The position numbers were made by a program, and so were the translations under genes. Positions 50,696-58,719 of a DNA stretch of 64,000 nt are shown here, piece after piece; within the stretch, counting starts at the first letter, position 1; every line of letters starts with the position of its first letter. The notes beneath the pieces were generated by a model. The model made no database searches, was not told where the DNA came from, and worked only from the letters and a program-made list of their open reading frames with translations. The DNA is from Pseudomonas sp. 8O (GTDB lineage Bacteria > Pseudomonadota > Gammaproteobacteria > Pseudomonadales > Pseudomonadaceae): the NCBI RefSeq assembly GCF_902506495.1, contig NZ_LR733265.1:188098-252097 (forward strand), given 5' to 3'.

Positions 50696-50864
50696 CCCAC
50701 GCTTTGCGTGGGAATGCCTCTCCGGACGCTCTGCGTCCGTTATCGAGCGCCTGAGCAAGAACGGGCGCGGAGCGCCCTGGCCTTGGTTCCCACGCAGAAG
50801 CGTGGGAACCATCAGAACAACTGCAGATGCGGCTCCGTAATCGTAGGGTGGGCTTCAGCCCACC
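50696..50864. repeat. Cluster of five hairpin repeats between convergent pigment operons
   Basis: In order: CCCACGC/GCGTGGG (50696-50712), GGACGC/GCGTCC (50724-50738), GGGCGC/GCGCCC (50763-50777), GGTTCCCACGC/GCGTGGGAACC (50785-50810) and GGTGGGCT/AGCCCACC (50847-50864). The first and fourth share the core CCCACGC, and the fifth is echoed by an imperfect GTGGGCT...GGCCCACC pair just before. It fills the 259-base gap between the BtrH-like gene and the minus-strand operon. It is a REP-type cluster, not a CRISPR array. Confidence 0.75.
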
Positions 50865-50871
50865 AATGCCG

Positions 50872-51426
50872 TCAACAAGCCTGCAGCTGCAGCACTTCGA
50901 TGTCTGCCGTCAGCTCGGCAAAGCCCTGTGCGTTCGTTGGCGCCTCGATCAACACCGCCTGCGCCTGAAAATCGCCATTCTCGTCGATCACCACCAGCAG
51001 CGCCTGGGTGATTACGCCATCGGAAAGATCCAGGGCAGCCAGTGCCTGCAGCTGTTTCCATACATTCGTCCCGGCTCCGATAAACAGGTTTGGTCCCTCC
51101 AGCCCCAATTGAGCGGCGACGTGGAAGCCGGCAGCGTTGCTGACGCTGTTGACGAACTCAAAGGGCTTGGGCTGGCGCTGGTGGACGCACACGGCATCGA
51201 GCAGTGCGCCCATGGTGGCGCGTGCCGGGTGACGCGAGGCCAGATAGAGACCGCAGTCGCTACGTACCCGCGCCTTGAGTGGCGCACTGCATAGCAGTGC
51301 CTGCAGGATCATGCGGTCGATGCGCCGCGGCGGGGTAGCCAGCCACTGGCTCAGCGCGGCCTTGAGATCCTTGTCGGAGCAGCGCGCCTCTCCGCGAACG
51401 CTGCACGCGGCGATGACCGGCTTCAT
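50872..51426 (-). CDS. Short chain-length-factor-like ketosynthase partner
   Basis: A 184-residue protein resembling the ketosynthase-like domain of chain length factors in aryl polyene clusters (ApeC type). The segment PFEFVNSVSNAAGFHVAAQL followed by LGLEGPNLFIGAG matches the dimer-core region. The catalytic Cys-His-His set is absent, as expected for a non-catalytic partner. It overlaps the ketosynthase gene upstream by four bases and ends the minus-strand operon. It probably pairs with that enzyme to set chain length. Confidence 0.65.
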   Translation of the reverse strand: MKPVIAACSVRGEARCSDKDLKAALSQWLATPPRRIDRMILQALLCSAPLKARVRSDCGLYLASRHPARATMGALLDAVCVHQRQPKPFEFVNSVSNAAGFHVAAQLGLEGPNLFIGAGTNVWKQLQALAALDLSDGVITQALLVVIDENGDFQAQAVLIEAPTNAQGFAELTADIEVLQLQAC

Positions 51427-52532
51427 GCCTGGTCTCCCGTGCAGCGCTGCAATATCAGGCTGGCATTGTTACCACCGAAACCGAAGAAGTTGGCCAGCAG
51501 CAGGCTGTCTGCCGCGATGCTGGTCGGCTGGGCAATGAGTGGCAGCAGCGCCTCGGCCGCATAGTCCACGCCTGGCAGGCTGGCTAGATTCTCCACCAGC
51601 AGCAGGGTTTCGCTGAGGCCGCAGGCGCCCAGGGTATGGCCGAGCCAGGGTTTGAGCACACACAGCGGTGGCAGCGCATCGCCGAACAGCAGGCGCACAC
51701 CATTGCTCTCGGCGCGGTCATTGGCGCCGGTGGCGGTGCCGTGCAGTTTCACCAAACCGATCTGTCCGATGTCGACACCGGCACTGCGCAGGGCTTCACG
51801 CATTACCCAGTCGATATGGCTGCCGTCTTCGTGGGTGGTGGTCAGGTTGCTGGTGTCGCAGGCGCTGAAACCGCCGAGCAGCTTCGCCAGTGGCGCGTCG
51901 CCGGGCTCCTTTGCCAGCAGCGTGGCGGCATAGGCTTCGCCGAGAATCAGGCCGTCGCGTTCCGGGTGAAAGGGCCGGTAGACGCCACTTGGGCTGACCA
52001 GCTCGAGTGCACCGAAGCCTTGTTGGGCGATGGCGCTGGGCGTCTCGAAGGCCAGTACCAGCACGCGTTCGTAGAGGCCGGACGCGAGCATTCGCGCTCC
52101 ATACAGCAGGCCATTGGCAGCGCTGGTGCAGGCGGTGTTGAGGGTGAAGGCGTCGGCGAAGCCCCACCGCTGGCGAAGGTCCTCGGCCAGCCGGTCGAGC
52201 GGGGTCGAATGCTCCGGGTGAAAACCGCCTTCTGCGGCGATCAATTGTTCGAGGTCGTCGATATCCAGGCTGGTGCTGGCGATGATCAGCAGGCAGTCAT
52301 CCAGCTCCCCCGGCTGTTCGCCCAGGGTTTCGCCGAGCAGTCGGTCACAGCGCTGCGGGCGGTTTTCAGCGCAGCCGCCGACTGCCAGATAGGGGCGCGG
52401 CTGCTGCAGCTCATGCAGCAGAAACGAGCCGGACACAGGCCGCTGGCCGCCTTGAAGGGCCGCACCAGCGGCGCGCAGGTCAGCGCCAAGGGCGCTGTGC
52501 AGGGCGCCGCGCTGGAGGTAGATGGGCGTCAC
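51423..52532 (-). CDS. Beta-ketoacyl-ACP synthase of the dar arm
   Basis: A 369-residue condensing enzyme of the KAS I/II type. The nucleophile is in TLNTACTSAANGL and the two histidines in VKLHGTATGAND and KPWLGHTLGACG, so it is catalytically complete. The GTG start overlaps the ACP stop (GTGA). With the short partner downstream and the ACP upstream it forms a compact type II synthase set that likely makes an acyl chain for the resorcinol. No reductase lies in this operon, so it may borrow ApeQ. Confidence 0.82.
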   Translation of the reverse strand: MTPIYLQRGALHSALGADLRAAGAALQGGQRPVSGSFLLHELQQPRPYLAVGGCAENRPQRCDRLLGETLGEQPGELDDCLLIIASTSLDIDDLEQLIAAEGGFHPEHSTPLDRLAEDLRQRWGFADAFTLNTACTSAANGLLYGARMLASGLYERVLVLAFETPSAIAQQGFGALELVSPSGVYRPFHPERDGLILGEAYAATLLAKEPGDAPLAKLLGGFSACDTSNLTTTHEDGSHIDWVMREALRSAGVDIGQIGLVKLHGTATGANDRAESNGVRLLFGDALPPLCVLKPWLGHTLGACGLSETLLLVENLASLPGVDYAAEALLPLIAQPTSIAADSLLLANFFGFGGNNASLILQRCTGDQA

Positions 52533-52795
52533 TTTTTCTGCCTGATGAAGGCCGCGATGCTGGCGATGCTGTTGAGAATGCGCCGTCCGTCCTTGGCTCC
52601 TTCGATGCGTACGCCATAGTGCTGCTGCAGCGCCAGGGACACCTGCAGGGCATCGAGGCTATCCATGGCGATGCGGCTTTGCTGACCGAACAGCGGCTCG
52701 TCATCGGCGATACTCTGCCAGTCGATGTCGTCTTCCTTGTCGCACTCACGGATCAGCAATTGCTTGAGTTCTTGTTCTAGTAGTGTGTCGTCCAT
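52529..52795 (-). CDS. Acyl carrier protein
   Basis: An 88-residue acidic helical protein with the phosphopantetheine attachment serine in MDSLDALQVSLAL. It carries intermediates for the adjacent ketosynthase. It overlaps the ABC permease gene by 19 bases and the ketosynthase by four. The sequence after helix 2 is less conserved, as in dedicated secondary-metabolism carriers. Confidence 0.88.
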   Translation of the reverse strand: MDDTLLEQELKQLLIRECDKEDDIDWQSIADDEPLFGQQSRIAMDSLDALQVSLALQQHYGVRIEGAKDGRRILNSIASIAAFIRQKK

Positions 52796-53967
52796 TGCGT
52801 TTGCTGCACTCGTTTGCGGAACAGGAAAAGCCCGGTGCCGCCCAGCAGGATGGCGAACAGCAGAAGACGGGCACAGTCAGGGGCGATGTCGGCAAGCGTT
52901 CCCTGGCCCACCAGCAGGGTCAGGAAGGCGTCCAGTGCCCAGCTCATCGGCGAGATTTCCGCCAGTTGGCTCATCGCTTCTGGCATCACGCTCTTGGGCA
53001 CCATGATGCCGCCGATTGCGGCGAGGATGATATTGAGGCCACCGCCCAGCAGCAACGCCTGTTCGCCGCTACGTGCCAGTGCGGCCAGCAGCAGGCCCAG
53101 GCTGCAGGCCGCCAGGCTCAGGCTCAGGGCCAGCAGTACATAGGCCAGTGGCGAGCCTGGCAGGTTCAGGCCGCTCAGGCCGAGCAGCGGCAGGATATGG
53201 ATGCCGATGGCCAGCAGCAGGGCGAACTGCAGCAGATTGATCGCCAGGTAGGGCAGCAACTTGCTCAGAATCAGGCTGGCAGGGCTCACGCCCAGCGCAC
53301 GAAAACGAAGGAGTGCGCCGCTCTGTTGTTCGCGCTGGAAGCCGCCGGCCATCGGCAGGGCGACGAAGAACATGCCGAAGATCAGCCAGGCTGGCACGCT
53401 CAGCTGGCTGGCGTTGGCCTTGCCGCTGAGTTCGCCGCTGGCCAGTACCTGGAATTCAACGACTTCGCTCTGCGTACGCTGGCGGATAAGTTGCCAGCGT
53501 TCGTCTGCCGTCATCTCTGCTGGCAGCGCTTCGCTGTCTTCGAGGTAGGCGAGCAGGCGCGTCTGCGCCAGGGCGATGTTCAGCGCCGCGCGCAGGCGCT
53601 GACGGCTCTGACTGTCGAAGCGCGCGGGAAAGCTCAGCACCGGCCCTTTGTGGGGAATGTTTAGCAGGGTCTCGGAGAAGTCGCTGGCAAGGCTGATTCG
53701 CGGCAGTGCTTCATCGCTGCTGGCCAGCAGCAGGCTGCCTGGCAGCTGGGCCATCAGCGCCTCATGGAAGAACTGGCTGGCCTCGCTGCTGCGTGGCACC
53801 TCCAGCACCACGCTCAGCGGTGGCGGCTGGTCGCGCAGGTAGTTGGACAGCGCGGCGGCCATCAGCACGAGAAACAGGATCGGCATGATGAACAGCACGG
53901 CCAGCGCGTGCGGGTCGCGCAGCAGCAGCAGGCATTCCTTGCGCACCAGCGCCAGCAACGGGCTCAC
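52777..53967 (-). CDS. ABC-2 type exporter permease
   Basis: A 396-residue membrane protein. One N-terminal helix (residues 20-42, HALAVLFIMPILFLVLMAAA) is followed by a periplasmic domain of about 170 residues and then five helices (for example LIFGMFFVALPMAGGF and YLAINLLQFALLLAIGIHIL). This is the DrrB/YhhJ-like layout of drug and lipid exporters. The GTG start overlaps the ATPase stop (GTGA). It lies between the carrier protein and the ATPase, so it probably exports the pigment or a precursor. Confidence 0.85.
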   Translation of the reverse strand: MSPLLALVRKECLLLLRDPHALAVLFIMPILFLVLMAAALSNYLRDQPPPLSVVLEVPRSSEASQFFHEALMAQLPGSLLLASSDEALPRISLASDFSETLLNIPHKGPVLSFPARFDSQSRQRLRAALNIALAQTRLLAYLEDSEALPAEMTADERWQLIRQRTQSEVVEFQVLASGELSGKANASQLSVPAWLIFGMFFVALPMAGGFQREQQSGALLRFRALGVSPASLILSKLLPYLAINLLQFALLLAIGIHILPLLGLSGLNLPGSPLAYVLLALSLSLAACSLGLLLAALARSGEQALLLGGGLNIILAAIGGIMVPKSVMPEAMSQLAEISPMSWALDAFLTLLVGQGTLADIAPDCARLLLFAILLGGTGLFLFRKRVQQTQWTTHY

Positions 53968-54848
53968 AGGCGGCCTCCGTTGAGGCTCAGGTAGAGCTGT
54001 TCCAGTGATGGCCGGCCAAAGCGCAGCAGGCTCGGTGGGGTCGGCTGCGCGGCAAGGTACTGGGTGATGGCGAGCAGTTGCTGGCAGTCCAGATTACTGA
54101 TGCGCAGACCATCCGGCAGCGCCTCGGCGCTCAGCTGCAGTTGGTCAAGCAGCCCTTGAAAACCGGCCGGTACCTGCTCCGGCCATTCCAGCAGCAGGCC
54201 GTGGCCGGCATCGAGCAGTTGATTCTTGTCCACATCGAGGCGCACCTTACCCTCATGAAGAAGCAGGATGCGCCCGGCCACGCGCTCGACCTCGTCCAGA
54301 TAGTGACTGGTGTAGATCACCCCATGGCCTTGCGCAGCGAGTCGCCCTACGGCATCGAGCAGCAACTGGCGGCTGCCGGCGTCGACGCCGACTGTGGCTT
54401 CGTCGAACAGGTACAGACGCGCGGGTTGGAGCAGGCCGATGGCGAAGTTCAGGCGACGTTGCTCGCCACCGGACAGGCGTGCTGCTCGGCGCGGCAACTT
54501 GTCTTCCAGGGCACTGCTGGCGATGCACAGCTCCAGGCGCTGGCGGCGCTGGGTGCCCTGGAGGCGGTAGAGATCGGCGAACAGGGCGAGGTTCTCGGCC
54601 ACTGTGAGTTCGGCATAGAACGCCAGCTGCTGCGGCACCAGACCCAGGCTGCGCGGGCCGTGCCAGCGGATTTCGCCCTGTTGCAGGGCCAGCGTATCGC
54701 TGAGCAAGGCCAGCAGTGTGGTTTTGCCGGCGCCGTTGCTGCCGAGCAGGCCCAGGCACTGGCCTTCCTCCAGTTGCAGATCGATGCCTTGCAGCGCCGA
54801 AGTGTCTGCGCCTGGGTAGCGAAAGCTGACGTTGCTTAGTTCAAGCAC
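53964..54848 (-). CDS. ABC exporter ATPase
   Basis: A 294-residue ATPase from the GTG at 54848 (MLELSNVSFRYPGADTSALQ). Walker A is GSNGAGKTTL, the Q-loop is LGLVPQQLAFYAEL, the signature is LSGGEQRRLNF and Walker B is RLYLFDEATVGVD. The start overlaps the dehydratase stop by eight bases; a longer frame would extend into that gene and is rejected. It is the partner of the downstream permease. An approximately 80-residue C-terminal domain with no known motif follows the core. Confidence 0.87.
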   Translation of the reverse strand: MLELSNVSFRYPGADTSALQGIDLQLEEGQCLGLLGSNGAGKTTLLALLSDTLALQQGEIRWHGPRSLGLVPQQLAFYAELTVAENLALFADLYRLQGTQRRQRLELCIASSALEDKLPRRAARLSGGEQRRLNFAIGLLQPARLYLFDEATVGVDAGSRQLLLDAVGRLAAQGHGVIYTSHYLDEVERVAGRILLLHEGKVRLDVDKNQLLDAGHGLLLEWPEQVPAGFQGLLDQLQLSAEALPDGLRISNLDCQQLLAITQYLAAQPTPPSLLRFGRPSLEQLYLSLNGGRL

Positions 54849-55245
54849 GGACGAGTACCAGCAGCAGTTTGCCGTCCAGCAGCGGTTGCGCGCCGGCATG
54901 GATGGCAAAGGCATAGAGGGCGCCGGCCGGGCTCAGCGCCTCCTGCTGGGCGCTCACCAGCAGTGGTTCTGCACTGCGTGTGACCGGGTGCAGATGGAGC
55001 TGGGAAAGTTTGCCGACCAGGGCCATTTCGATGGCATCCGCTTCGCCGTATAGGGCACCATGTGCGGCGCAAAGCTGGGCTGCGGCTTCGAACAGCAGGC
55101 AGGGCGAGGCATTTTCGCCAAGCTTGTCGAGGTGATGCCAGGCACTGAGGCCGCGGATATTGAGGCTGTCATGATCGACCAATGCATCCAGCCATAGCGC
55201 GTCGCCCTGGTGCGGCAGCAGTGTGTGCAGTTGGGTGCGATCCAT
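54841..55245 (-). CDS. Hotdog-fold 3-hydroxyacyl-ACP dehydratase-like protein
   Basis: A 134-residue protein related to the ApeP/FabZ-like dehydratases of polyene clusters. It starts MDRTQLHTLLPHQGDALWLD; the LLPHxG stretch holds the usual active-site histidine, and SPCLLFEAAAQLCAAHGAL is the central hotdog helix with its glutamate. It would remove water from 3-hydroxyacyl-ACP in the dar arm. It is the first gene of the minus-strand operon. The longer frame to 55488 overlaps a plus-strand gene and is not credible. Confidence 0.75.
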   Translation of the reverse strand: MDRTQLHTLLPHQGDALWLDALVDHDSLNIRGLSAWHHLDKLGENASPCLLFEAAAQLCAAHGALYGEADAIEMALVGKLSQLHLHPVTRSAEPLLVSAQQEALSPAGALYAFAIHAGAQPLLDGKLLLVLVRA

Positions 55246-55308
55246 GGCAGGCGGTCGGTACGTACGGGTGACGCAGTGTAACAGAGGCAGGGATAGAGGG
55301 AGGATGCA

Positions 55309-55863
55309 GTGACAATCTGGCAGTTGGCGGCTTTTGTGATGCTCAGCGCAGTGCTGGTAGGCATTTCCTGGCGCACCTTGGGCAATCCGCGCAGTCACGG
55401 CTTCTATCGATTCCTCGCCTGGGAGGCGATGGCGCTGATGCTGGTGCTCAATGCGCCGTCCTGGTTTGGCGACCGGGGTGAACTGCATCAGCGCATATCC
55501 TGGGGGCTACTGAGTCTTTCGCTGGCGGTGCTGTTCGCGGGCGTGTACCAGATGCGCCGTTTTGGTCAGGCGGGTACGCAGCGCCAGGATGATGAGCTAT
55601 TCGCCTTCGAGCGCACGTCGCAACTGGTGACGGGCGGTATCTTCCGCTACATCCGCCATCCGATGTACTGCTCGTTGCTGCTGCTGGCCTGGGGCATCGC
55701 TTTCAAGCGCATCGATGTGCTGATCGTCCTGCTGGCTGTGCTTTCCAGTGTGCTGCTGTGGTGTTCGGCGCGCTGCGAAGAGCGCGAGTGCCTGGCCTAT
55801 TTCGGCGAGGCCTACCGCGAGTACATGGGGCGAAGCTGGATGTTCGTGCCGCTCGTGCTCTGA
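55309..55863 (+). CDS. Isoprenylcysteine carboxyl methyltransferase-like membrane protein
   Basis: A 184-residue integral membrane protein of the ICMT/PEMT family, with about five helices. The SAM-binding C-terminal signature is present: FRYIRHPMYCSLLLLAWG and then EERECLAYFGEAYREYMG. Bacterial members methylate lipids or small molecules or have unknown substrates. The GTG start at 55309 follows GAGGGAGGA. It is divergent from the dehydratase operon (63 bases) and may methylate the pigment or a lipid-like intermediate. Confidence 0.8.
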   Translation: MTIWQLAAFVMLSAVLVGISWRTLGNPRSHGFYRFLAWEAMALMLVLNAPSWFGDRGELHQRISWGLLSLSLAVLFAGVYQMRRFGQAGTQRQDDELFAFERTSQLVTGGIFRYIRHPMYCSLLLLAWGIAFKRIDVLIVLLAVLSSVLLWCSARCEERECLAYFGEAYREYMGRSWMFVPLVL

Positions 55864-55878
55864 TCTCACGCAGGGTTG

Positions 55879-56472
55879 CTATTGCGCGCTCTGGTGCTCC
55901 AGCAGCAACTGTCGATAGGCGCGCTGATAGTCTTCATAGCCGAGGTTCTGCTGTTGCAGGTCGCGCACTCGTTCATCCAGGCTTTTGCGTGGCCCGGGTG
56001 TCGAGGTGGCCTGTGTGGCAGGTGGGGTTGTGCTGCTCAACTGAGCGCTGGCCAGCAACTCGTCGATGACCGGGTCGATCTTGCTTTTGGTGCCTTGCCA
56101 TTTCATCAGCGACAAACCGCCTTTGCCGCGCAGGTGATAGTTGGCCTTGGCCAGTGTCTGACGACGGGGGCCGAGGATGGTGATTTCGGCGGTGGACAGA
56201 TAGGGCGCCATGTCCCAGGAGCGGCGGGCGGTGTATGTCACCACATAAGGGCAGTCTGCTCTGGGAATCTTCGAGTAGATCTGCGTCTGGATTCCATGCC
56301 GTGCGAAGCCTTCCTGCAGTACGGACACGAAGTCGCTGACCTGAACTTTTGGGTTCTCTTCGATACACATCTGGTCGGCCGCCGCCTTTAGTGGCGTGAC
56401 CCGGGTAGCAGTGCAACCGCCGAGTAGGGTTATCGCTGCGAGCAAGGGCAGGGTTATGCGTAGTTTCGACAT
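55879..56472 (-). CDS. Lipoprotein, Sbal_3080-like
   Basis: A 197-residue lipoprotein with lipobox LGGC (Cys20) and a start at 56472 (MSKLRITLPLLAAITLLGGC). The mature part has DQMCIEENPKVQVSDFVSVL and CPYVVTYTARRSWDMAPYL, which I associate with the Sbal_3080 lipoprotein family of unknown function. A Pro/Ser/Thr-rich stretch near residue 150 separates a C-terminal helical tail (LQQQNLGYEDYQRAYRQLL). It is convergent with the ICMT-like gene, 15 bases apart. Confidence 0.65.
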   Translation of the reverse strand: MSKLRITLPLLAAITLLGGCTATRVTPLKAAADQMCIEENPKVQVSDFVSVLQEGFARHGIQTQIYSKIPRADCPYVVTYTARRSWDMAPYLSTAEITILGPRRQTLAKANYHLRGKGGLSLMKWQGTKSKIDPVIDELLASAQLSSTTPPATQATSTPGPRKSLDERVRDLQQQNLGYEDYQRAYRQLLLEHQSAQ

Positions 56473-56493
56473 GGGAGAGGGCTTCCTTGCGTG

Positions 56494-56520
56494 AAAAGGC
56501 CACCTCGACGGTGGCCTTTG
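56494..56520 (-). terminator. Hairpin after the 56.5-57 kb secreted-protein gene
   Basis: AAAGGCCACC (56495-56504) and GGTGGCCTTT (56510-56519) form a perfect 10-bp stem with a 5-base loop. On the minus strand CTTTTC follows, 18 bases after the stop of the gene at 56538, so it is a plausible if weak-tailed terminator. Confidence 0.65.
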
Positions 56521-56537
56521 CGTGAGTGCCGCTGGTG

Positions 56538-56978
56538 TCACTTCACCTTGGCGTATTTGGCCTTCAGCGCGACACCGGCCATGATGGCGCCGGCATGGCA
56601 TTCGTATTTGCTGTCGTCGCGGTATTCCTTGTTCTTGTAGTTGCTGGCCAGGTCGACCACGGCGTTGGCACCGGCAACCTTGGCGGCGTTCTGCAGTTTG
56701 ATCAGGGCCGATTGCAGAACCCAGCTGCAGGCTTCTTCATCACTCTTGTTGAAAGCGTTGGTCTTCTGGCTGGTGGTGACGTTGGCGTTGATGATCTGTG
56801 CGCCAGCCGGAGTCTTGTTCAGGTAGAACTTCACCGAACCGTCGAGACGACCGGCCTGGGTGGCTTCGTTGACCACCGACTGGAAGTCGAGGAAGTGAGC
56901 GGTGTCGCGCGCCTGGCTGAGGCCGGGCAGCAGGGCGACGGAGAGAAGAGCGGCAGTGGTCCAGATTTTGGCTTGCAT
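56538..56978 (-). CDS. Small periplasmic protein of unknown function
   Basis: A 146-residue protein with a cleavable signal peptide (MQAKIWTTAALLSVALLPGL, cut near SQA-R). It contains two cysteines in the mature part (ACSWVLQSALIKLQ and KYECHAGAIM) that may pair. The segment AAKVAGANAVVDLASNYKNK recalls small YbjQ-like or heavy-metal-binding folds, but no function can be given. AAGGAGATACCC precedes the ATG. It sits between two lipoprotein genes at the end of the ape block. Confidence 0.6.
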   Translation of the reverse strand: MQAKIWTTAALLSVALLPGLSQARDTAHFLDFQSVVNEATQAGRLDGSVKFYLNKTPAGAQIINANVTTSQKTNAFNKSDEEACSWVLQSALIKLQNAAKVAGANAVVDLASNYKNKEYRDDSKYECHAGAIMAGVALKAKYAKVK

Positions 56979-57079
56979 GGGTATCTCCTTGAATATCACT
57001 GTGTGTAAGAGCGCGTTCAACGTCTGCTGCGCGTGGGCCTGTCGCACTGATGAACAGGCCGTTACCAACCAGGCACCTG

Positions 57080-57469
57080 CTAGAAGGAAGCCCTGTTCAG
57101 TTCCTGCTGGATGCTGCGATCCAGATTATGGATCCAGTTGTTGTAATTGCGATGGATCTTGCCGTTCTTGTAGCCAAGGTTCTGGCTGTCGCGATAGCGG
57201 ATCGAATAGCTCGACACGCTATAGGGAATGGTGATCTCGGCCTGGTGGCTGCGACGCTGGATCAACGCCATGATATTGCCCCGGTCGGCACGCTCGACCG
57301 TCCACTGGCGGTTTTGCAGGGCGCTGAGAATAGCGCGGCGCATATCATCCTCATTCCTGACCGCCGAAGTGGGTGTCCGGTTCTCAATGTTCATCACCGG
57401 TTTTGACGTACAGGCTGCGACGCCCAGCAGCGCAACGATCAGAGCAGATCGAGTGAAATGAGACATCAT
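57080..57469 (-). CDS. Small lipoprotein of unknown function
   Basis: A 129-residue lipoprotein with lipobox VAAC (Cys20) after a short signal (MMSHFTRSALIVALLGVAAC). The mature part has an N-terminal helix (NEDDMRRAILSALQNRQWTV) and beta strands (AEITIPYSVSSYSIRYRDS). It is probably an envelope protein. It follows apeR by 23 bases and is likely on the same transcript. I recognise no named domain. Confidence 0.6.
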   Translation of the reverse strand: MMSHFTRSALIVALLGVAACTSKPVMNIENRTPTSAVRNEDDMRRAILSALQNRQWTVERADRGNIMALIQRRSHQAEITIPYSVSSYSIRYRDSQNLGYKNGKIHRNYNNWIHNLDRSIQQELNRASF

Positions 57470-57492
57470 CCTTGTTCCTTGTCAGTTGAAGG

Positions 57493-58719
57493 TCATTGCC
57501 AGCGCTTGAAGATCAGCGAGGTGTTGACGCCACCAAAGGCGAAGTTGTTGTTCATCACGTACTCATGGCTCATCTGGCGGAACTCGCCGCGCAGATAGTC
57601 CAGCTCACCGCAGGCCGGGTCGATCTCGTCCAGGTTCAGGGTGTAGACGTAGCTGTCCGAGTTCATCATTTCGATGCTGAACCAGGACTCCAGCGCGCCG
57701 CAGGCGCCCAGGGTATGGCCGAGGTAGCTCTTCTGCGAGCTGATCGGCATCCGCGCGCCGAACAGGCTGCTGGTGGCCAGGGTCTCGGCGACGTCGCCCT
57801 GTTCGGTGGCAGTGCCGTGGCCGTTGACGTAACCGATGGCCTCCGGCGCCAGGCCCGCGTCGTCCAGCGCCAGCTGCATGGCGCCGCGCATGGTTGCCTG
57901 CACCGGTTTGGTGGCGTGCTGACCGTCGGAGTTGCAGCCGAAACCGACGATCTCGGCATGGATAGTGGCGCCACGAGCGAGGGCATGCTCCAGCTCTTCG
58001 AGCACCAGGATGCCGGCGCCTTCACCGATTACCAGACCGTCACGGCCGCTGTCGTAGGGGCGCGGGCTGGTGTGTGGGGCGTCGTTCTTCAGGCTGGTGG
58101 CGTAGAGCGCATCGAAGACCATGGCTTCGGTGGGGCACAGCTCTTCGGCGCCGCCGGCGACCATCATCTTCAGGCGGCCGAACTTGATCGCCTCGTAGGC
58201 ATAGCCGATGCCCTGGCTGCCACTGGTGCAGGCGCTGGACGTGGGGATCAGGCGGCCCTTGAGACCGAAGAAGATGCTGATATTGGCCGCCGTGGTGTGC
58301 GGCATCATGCGGATATAGGAATTGGCGTTGAGGCCGTCCGCCACCGAGTTCAGCAGCATGTTGCCGAAGGCCTTGACCTCCTCGGTGCTGCCGGTGGACG
58401 AACCACAGGCCACGCCCATGCGCCCGTCGGCGATGCATGGGTCGCCGAGCAGCCCAGCGTGCTCCAGGGCGCGTTCGGCGGCGTACACGGCCAGCTTGGA
58501 CACCCGGCCCATGCTGCGCGTCTGCTTGCGGTTCCAGTGCTTGGGCTGGACGAAATCGTCCACCGGCCCACCCAGGCGGGTGTTCAGCTCGGTGAAGCGG
58601 TCCCATTCGTCCATGCGGCGGATACCACTCTTGCCAGCCTTGAACGCGGCCGAGATGGTTGGCCAGTCGCTGCCCAGCGAGGTGATACCGGCCATGCCGG
58701 TGATGACTACACGTTTCAT
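57493..58719 (-). CDS. apeR: ApeR-like beta-ketoacyl-ACP synthase II
   Basis: A 408-residue FabF-like condensing enzyme. Nucleophile Cys in SSACTSGSQGIGYA; histidines in VNGHGTATEQGD and KSYLGHTLGACG; and the C-terminal NNFAFGGVNTSL loop. In aryl polyene clusters the order apeO-apeP-apeQ-apeR is typical, and this gene takes the last place. The ATG at 58719 overlaps the reductase stop. The longer upstream frame is that of the reductase region and is rejected. Confidence 0.82.
   Translation of the reverse strand: MKRVVITGMAGITSLGSDWPTISAAFKAGKSGIRRMDEWDRFTELNTRLGGPVDDFVQPKHWNRKQTRSMGRVSKLAVYAAERALEHAGLLGDPCIADGRMGVACGSSTGSTEEVKAFGNMLLNSVADGLNANSYIRMMPHTTAANISIFFGLKGRLIPTSSACTSGSQGIGYAYEAIKFGRLKMMVAGGAEELCPTEAMVFDALYATSLKNDAPHTSPRPYDSGRDGLVIGEGAGILVLEELEHALARGATIHAEIVGFGCNSDGQHATKPVQATMRGAMQLALDDAGLAPEAIGYVNGHGTATEQGDVAETLATSSLFGARMPISSQKSYLGHTLGACGALESWFSIEMMNSDSYVYTLNLDEIDPACGELDYLRGEFRQMSHEYVMNNNFAFGGVNTSLIFKRWQ

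Noticed and set aside
50696..50864. Repeated hairpins read as a CRISPR array
   Set aside because: The units are palindromes of different sequence and length with irregular spacing, and there are no constant direct repeats or cas genes.
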